NCBI GenBank assembly: GCA_934255105.1
Contig: CAKQNH010000024.1
Location: 1 to 16,620, forward strand
Source: an uncultured Pirellulaceae bacterium
Lineage (GTDB): Bacteria; Planctomycetota; Planctomycetia; Pirellulales; Pirellulaceae
Direction of reading: 5' to 3'
Length of the DNA stretch: 16,620 nt
The notes beneath the pieces are model-generated. The model was not told where the DNA came from. It was given only the letters and a program-made list of their open reading frames with translations, and searched no databases. This document shows, one piece after another, positions 13,148 through 16,620 of the stretch. Within the stretch, counting starts at the first letter, position 1. The number at the start of each line of letters is the position of its first letter. A program made the position numbers and the translations under genes.

Positions 13148-16100
13148 CGCACACCTCCAGTGTTTTGCGGAGCTACCGCTGGGCTGGGATAATAGGCCGG
13201 GACCACGAAAGAGCCATTGTTTGAACTGCTTGGATAGGCAGATCCCACTGCTTCGGTCGCGCTGGCGGTAACGACAGCGCCAGGACTGAATGACGGCGTG
13301 AATGCTGCATTGGTTGTGGTTGGAACTGTGGGTAGGTCAAGTGCCGCTAGTGGGCTCGAATCGCGTTTGGGAATTTCGCCCGATCTCGAACTGGGAGGTG
13401 GCACTACCTCAGGTCTGATTGGTGGCCCCGAATCCTGTAGAGGTGTCGAGTAGGGGGGCGCTTCGTCGATTATCCCTTTCAGCCGGCCACGTGGATCGAC
13501 CGCAGGATAAATGGTCTCGGTCTCCATGCCATCGATCAACGACGTCGTCAAATTCGTCGAGGGATAAACGTCACCATGGATCGCGAAAATGTCCGCTTCA
13601 CACCAACTCATCCGCGCAAACTCAGCTTGCTTCATGCGCTCCATGTCTCCCTGTGAGCGAATCACATAGGGTGTCATGATGATCAACAATTCAGTTCGCC
13701 GCATATTGAAGTAATCGTAACTGAACAAGTACTTGAGCAGCGGCAAATCGCCCAACCAGGGAACTTGGCGGTGCAGAGTTTCTGTTTGGCGGGATATCAA
13801 ACCGCCCAGGATGATAGTCTCGCCGGTGCCAGCGCTAACCGTAGCCTGAGCGGTAATGGTGTCGATACGTGGCGAGCGGATGACGCTCCCGTTAGCCGAG
13901 ATCGAAATGGGAATCCCTTCGCTCTCGGGGCCGAGCTTGGATTTTTCGGCGTCGATCTCCATAACCACGTTGTTCTCGGGGCTGATCCGCGGCGTGACAC
14001 CGATGATTAGGCCGACGTTCTCAAGCGTCACGCTGTTCTGGGACCCAACTTGATTGATGGTCGAACTGACAATGCGCGGTACCCGCTGGCCGACTTGAAT
14101 GAAGGCTTGTTGATTGTCGAGCGTCAGAATTTGCGGGCGACTAAGCACCTCCAGACGCTTGCTTTCCTGCAAAGCGCGCAAGAGAAAACTGACGTTCTCG
14201 CTGCTGGCCGATAGAACTAACCCACCAAAGCCGGCCGTTTCATTATTGCGACCGACGGCGAAGTTGGAGATACCTTGGCCACCCACCTGTCCAGATCTTT
14301 GGAGCGCTTGGTTGGAGCCCGAGTTACCCAGCGGCGCCGTATCATTGAAGTTGAATCCAGGTATGTTACTCGCTCCCACGATGTTCTGCGTGGTGATCGT
14401 GGGCAAGCCAGGGGAAGTTGTCGTGCTGTTCAGCGTCAGCAAATCCCCCAGCAGGCTGCGATCGAAGAGCACCGAGTTTTGCAGTCCCAGCTCCACGCCA
14501 AACTCATCGGTATTGCCCAACTCGATCTCGGCAATCAGTACTTGGATCATCACTTGAGGAGGCTCTTGGTCGAGCTGTTCAATCAGCTTACTGACTTCAT
14601 CGAAATAGCGTGGCGTAGCGCTCAGAATCAATTTGTTTTGCACAGGTTCCGGAACTACTACGACTTCCTTTTCAAGCTGCGCAAAGGGATTGCTCGACAT
14701 GGGGAGCGCCGTTTCCACTTGTCGTTTGCTACGCAAAAATTCATTGATGGCCAGAGCCACGTCGACAGCGGGAGAGTTCTTGAGCTGATAGACGGTGCTT
14801 TTGCGCTCCATCGTGTCGCTCTCATCCAAGCGGATAACCAACGCTTCAACGATATTCAAGTCACCCTCTGAACCGACCGCGATAATGTTATTGCCACGTC
14901 CGTCGACCGTGAATCGCAGCGGCACCAGCGAGCTTTCGTTCGGTGAGGAGGAGAGTTGCGAAGCACCGCCGACCCCTCCCGATTGACTGGGAATCAGCGA
15001 ACGCAACATCTGCACCATGTCGCCTGCGTCTCCGTTGATGATCGGGAAGATCTTGATCTTGGCAACCATCCCCGGCGTATCGAGCTGTTGGATCAGTTGC
15101 TGGATCAACTCCAAATTCTCCGGCGCACTGGAGACAATTAAAGTATTATTGCGATCGTTGACCGTGATTTGACTAGTCCCCAACACACCGCTGGTCGCCA
15201 GTGGATTGCCGTCCCGATCGACTAGCTGCAGACTCGTTTGATTGCCGACGCCCGAGGAGGACAAAGCGGTCTGCAAAGACTGTGCGATATCCGCCGCCAT
15301 GCTATGCTGAATCTCAAACACTCGGGCTTGCTGCATAGCTTGCCCGCGAGGCACGTCCAACTCGTCCAGCAGCTTTTGGATTTCCTGAAGGTCGCGCGGC
15401 GAAGCATGAATAATGATCGCATTGGTGCGACTGTCGATGGTGGACTGGATCGTGGGCGCTAGGCCCCCGCGAGTCTGGAAGAATGCGGATAGCTGAGTTT
15501 GTACCTCAGTGGCCCGAGCATGGCGCAATTGCCGAATGGCGAATTGCGTATCGGCCTGAACTGGCACATCCAATTTGGTGACGAGTTCCTTGACTACCTC
15601 TAGTGCTTCTCCCCAGCCGATCACCAGCAATGCGTTGGGTTTGTTCAGGGGAGTCACGCTCGCTCGCCCTTGGCGATTTGCCAGCAAGCCAGTTTGAATT
15701 TGAGCGATGAGCGTCGCGATGGGTGCGGCCGCAGTATGTTGAAGCTGGAGAACTTCGATCACCGGCTGCGCATTTTGGCTGGCCTCATCCAGCCGCCGAA
15801 TGATGTCCGCCAAATCCTGCAACTGTTGATCGCGCCCGCGCAGAATGATGGCATCAATTTCGGGCAGCATTTCGACTTGCACACCTTCGAAAGGCTGTAG
15901 CGGCAGAGCCTGTTGGCCCGTGGCTGGTCCACCTTCACCGCCGGTCGTTTGGCCGCCAGCGGCTGCCCCTTCTTGCTGGGCGGCGGTCAGACGACTAGGT
16001 ATCGAGCGCGAGTTGGCTTGGTTTGAGAAACTTGGTAGCCCGAACGGTGTGCCGGCGGCTGAGGTACGTCCCTGCATGAGAGTCGACTGCGCCAGTGACG

Positions 16101-16491
16101 CTTGTCCGTTGGCATTCAGAGCCAGCGTACGCATCGCGCCAGCCTCGGCAGGCTGAACCACAAGTGCAATGAAGCGCACCAGATCGGCGGCCACACCGGG
16201 CGGCCCGTCGACCAAAATGCGTTGTTCGTTGGCACGAAACTCCACTGTCGCTAGTCCCGCTTCCGTCTGAATCTGCAGTTGTATTGGATTTCCGGAGTTT
16301 GCGCGCAGGCGGTCGCCCCACAAGCTCCCCATTTGCGCGCGGACTTGCTCCATCTGACCGGCAGCAATATTGACTAGATGATGCTGCGTTGTGGGAGCTC
16401 TAAGGGGAGTCTGCGCAGTGCCGCGGCATGGCATCAGCCACAATCCCATGGCAGCCGCTGTCAGCAACAGTAGTGGACAATAGATTCGCAT
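13144..16491 (-). CDS. gspD: Type II secretion secretin GspD, extended
   Basis: Outer-membrane secretin that forms the exit pore, 1115 aa against about 650-750 for typical GspD. A signal peptide (1-26, ending GTA^QT) precedes an N-terminal region (37-115) and a Gly/Ala-rich linker (135-198). About six N1/N-domain-like repeats follow, near 200-238, 244-308, 316-380, 388-472, 477-556 and 565-641. Most close with the pattern 'NxLIVxxxxxxLxxIxxLIxxLD'. The secretin pore domain spans about 645-945, with VPRIVSS (804-810), VTLENVGLIIGVTPRI (821-836), GETIILGGLI (890-899), VPWLGDLPLLKYLF (910-923) and ELLIIMTPYVI (934-944). The last 170 residues are a Pro/Ser/Thr-rich extension. ATG 16491 gives a good signal peptide. 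Its stop overlaps the lipoprotein start. GspD rather than PilQ is inferred from the locus. Confidence 0.94.
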   Translation of the reverse strand: MRIYCPLLLLTAAAMGLWLMPCRGTAQTPLRAPTTQHHLVNIAAGQMEQVRAQMGSLWGDRLRANSGNPIQLQIQTEAGLATVEFRANEQRILVDGPPGVAADLVRFIALVVQPAEAGAMRTLALNANGQASLAQSTLMQGRTSAAGTPFGLPSFSNQANSRSIPSRLTAAQQEGAAAGGQTTGGEGGPATGQQALPLQPFEGVQVEMLPEIDAIILRGRDQQLQDLADIIRRLDEASQNAQPVIEVLQLQHTAAAPIATLIAQIQTGLLANRQGRASVTPLNKPNALLVIGWGEALEVVKELVTKLDVPVQADTQFAIRQLRHARATEVQTQLSAFFQTRGGLAPTIQSTIDSRTNAIIIHASPRDLQEIQKLLDELDVPRGQAMQQARVFEIQHSMAADIAQSLQTALSSSGVGNQTSLQLVDRDGNPLATSGVLGTSQITVNDRNNTLIVSSAPENLELIQQLIQQLDTPGMVAKIKIFPIINGDAGDMVQMLRSLIPSQSGGVGGASQLSSSPNESSLVPLRFTVDGRGNNIIAVGSEGDLNIVEALVIRLDESDTMERKSTVYQLKNSPAVDVALAINEFLRSKRQVETALPMSSNPFAQLEKEVVVVPEPVQNKLILSATPRYFDEVSKLIEQLDQEPPQVMIQVLIAEIELGNTDEFGVELGLQNSVLFDRSLLGDLLTLNSTTTSPGLPTITTQNIVGASNIPGFNFNDTAPLGNSGSNQALQRSGQVGGQGISNFAVGRNNETAGFGGLVLSASSENVSFLLRALQESKRLEVLSRPQILTLDNQQAFIQVGQRVPRIVSSTINQVGSQNSVTLENVGLIIGVTPRISPENNVVMEIDAEKSKLGPESEGIPISISANGSVIRSPRIDTITAQATVSAGTGETIILGGLISRQTETLHRQVPWLGDLPLLKYLFSYDYFNMRRTELLIIMTPYVIRSQGDMERMKQAEFARMSWCEADIFAIHGDVYPSTNLTTSLIDGMETETIYPAVDPRGRLKGIIDEAPPYSTPLQDSGPPIRPEVVPPPSSRSGEIPKRDSSPLAALDLPTVPTTTNAAFTPSFSPGAVVTASATEAVGSAYPSSSNNGSFVVPAYYPSPAVAPQNTGGVR

Positions 16492-16507
16492 CCGTGCTCT
16501 CGTTTTG

Positions 16508-16618
16508 TCAGACCCTCAGGTCGCAGCGATGGCAGTAAAAAGCGCCGTCGCGGCAGTGAATTGGCTTCAGCTCCAGCAGTGTACGACGTTGAGGGTGGGG
16601 AAATCGGTTAGTTGTATG
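16508..16618 (-). CDS. Possible 3' end of an upstream gene (partial, unidentified)
   Basis: Reading leftward from the right edge, a frame is open over all 36 codons to a TGA at 16508-16510 and ends ...RRTLLELKPIHCRDGAFYCH followed by RCDLRV. The CHRC pair and the earlier HC look like part of a small zinc-binding ribbon, and the residue mix is protein-like. It stops 16 bases before gspD, which would place gspD second in a transcription unit. A 36-codon open stretch can easily arise by chance, and I do not recognise the protein. Confidence 0.35.
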   Translation of the reverse strand, partial: HTTNRFPHPQRRTLLELKPIHCRDGAFYCHRCDLRV

Positions 16619-16620
16619 GC

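Noticed and set aside
14275..14871. 198-codon + strand frame inside gspD
   Set aside because: Antisense shadow; the secretin domain on the - strand is unambiguous.

Overview
The window holds almost a complete type II secretion (T2SS) / type IV pilus-like locus. It is probably from a planctomycete of the Pirellulaceae kind. That assignment is inference, resting on four things: oversized Ser/Ala-rich pseudopilins, a multi-domain secretin, a conserved-looking 'RGFGG...VYFYEKD' lipoprotein and a 'RFVRGNR...FVG' BON protein, and weak or absent ribosome sites at many starts. No sequence search was possible.

Layout. On the + strand one long, mostly tightly packed gene run reads gspE (5' end cut off by the window), gspF, gspG (major pseudopilin), gspH, gspI, gspJ and gspK (minor pseudopilins), a GspL/PilM-PilN-type protein, a GspM/PilO protein with a C-terminal GspC/PilP-like domain, and a secreted BON-domain protein ending at 11867. 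On the - strand, converging on it, lie gspD (secretin, 1115 aa) and a translationally coupled lipoprotein gene (371 aa), ending at 12032. At the right edge a fragment of another - strand reading frame may lie upstream of gspD. The two transcription units meet in a 164-bp gap filled with palindromic repeats.

How the parts work together. GspE is the cytoplasmic ATPase and GspF the inner-membrane platform. GspG builds the pseudopilus, and GspH/I/J/K form its tip. The GspL-like and GspM/C-like proteins are expected to link ATPase, platform and secretin through the periplasm. GspD is the outer-membrane pore, and the coupled lipoprotein is a candidate partner. No separate gspC or prepilin peptidase (gspO/pilD) gene is present in the window.

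Most notable observations: (1) the alignment complex appears condensed into two genes, one carrying an internal PilN-like 'INLL' motif next to its membrane segment and one joining PilO/GspM-like and PilP/GspC-like parts; (2) a dispersed palindromic repeat with AT-rich DNA sits at the 5' end of gspG between two copies of the same ribosome site plus TTG start; (3) two different short-repeat families occupy the gspI-gspJ gap and the convergent gap; (4) the best ribosome site before gspH drives a different reading frame, suggesting a leader ORF or a frameshift. No gene-free stretch exceeds 170 bases.
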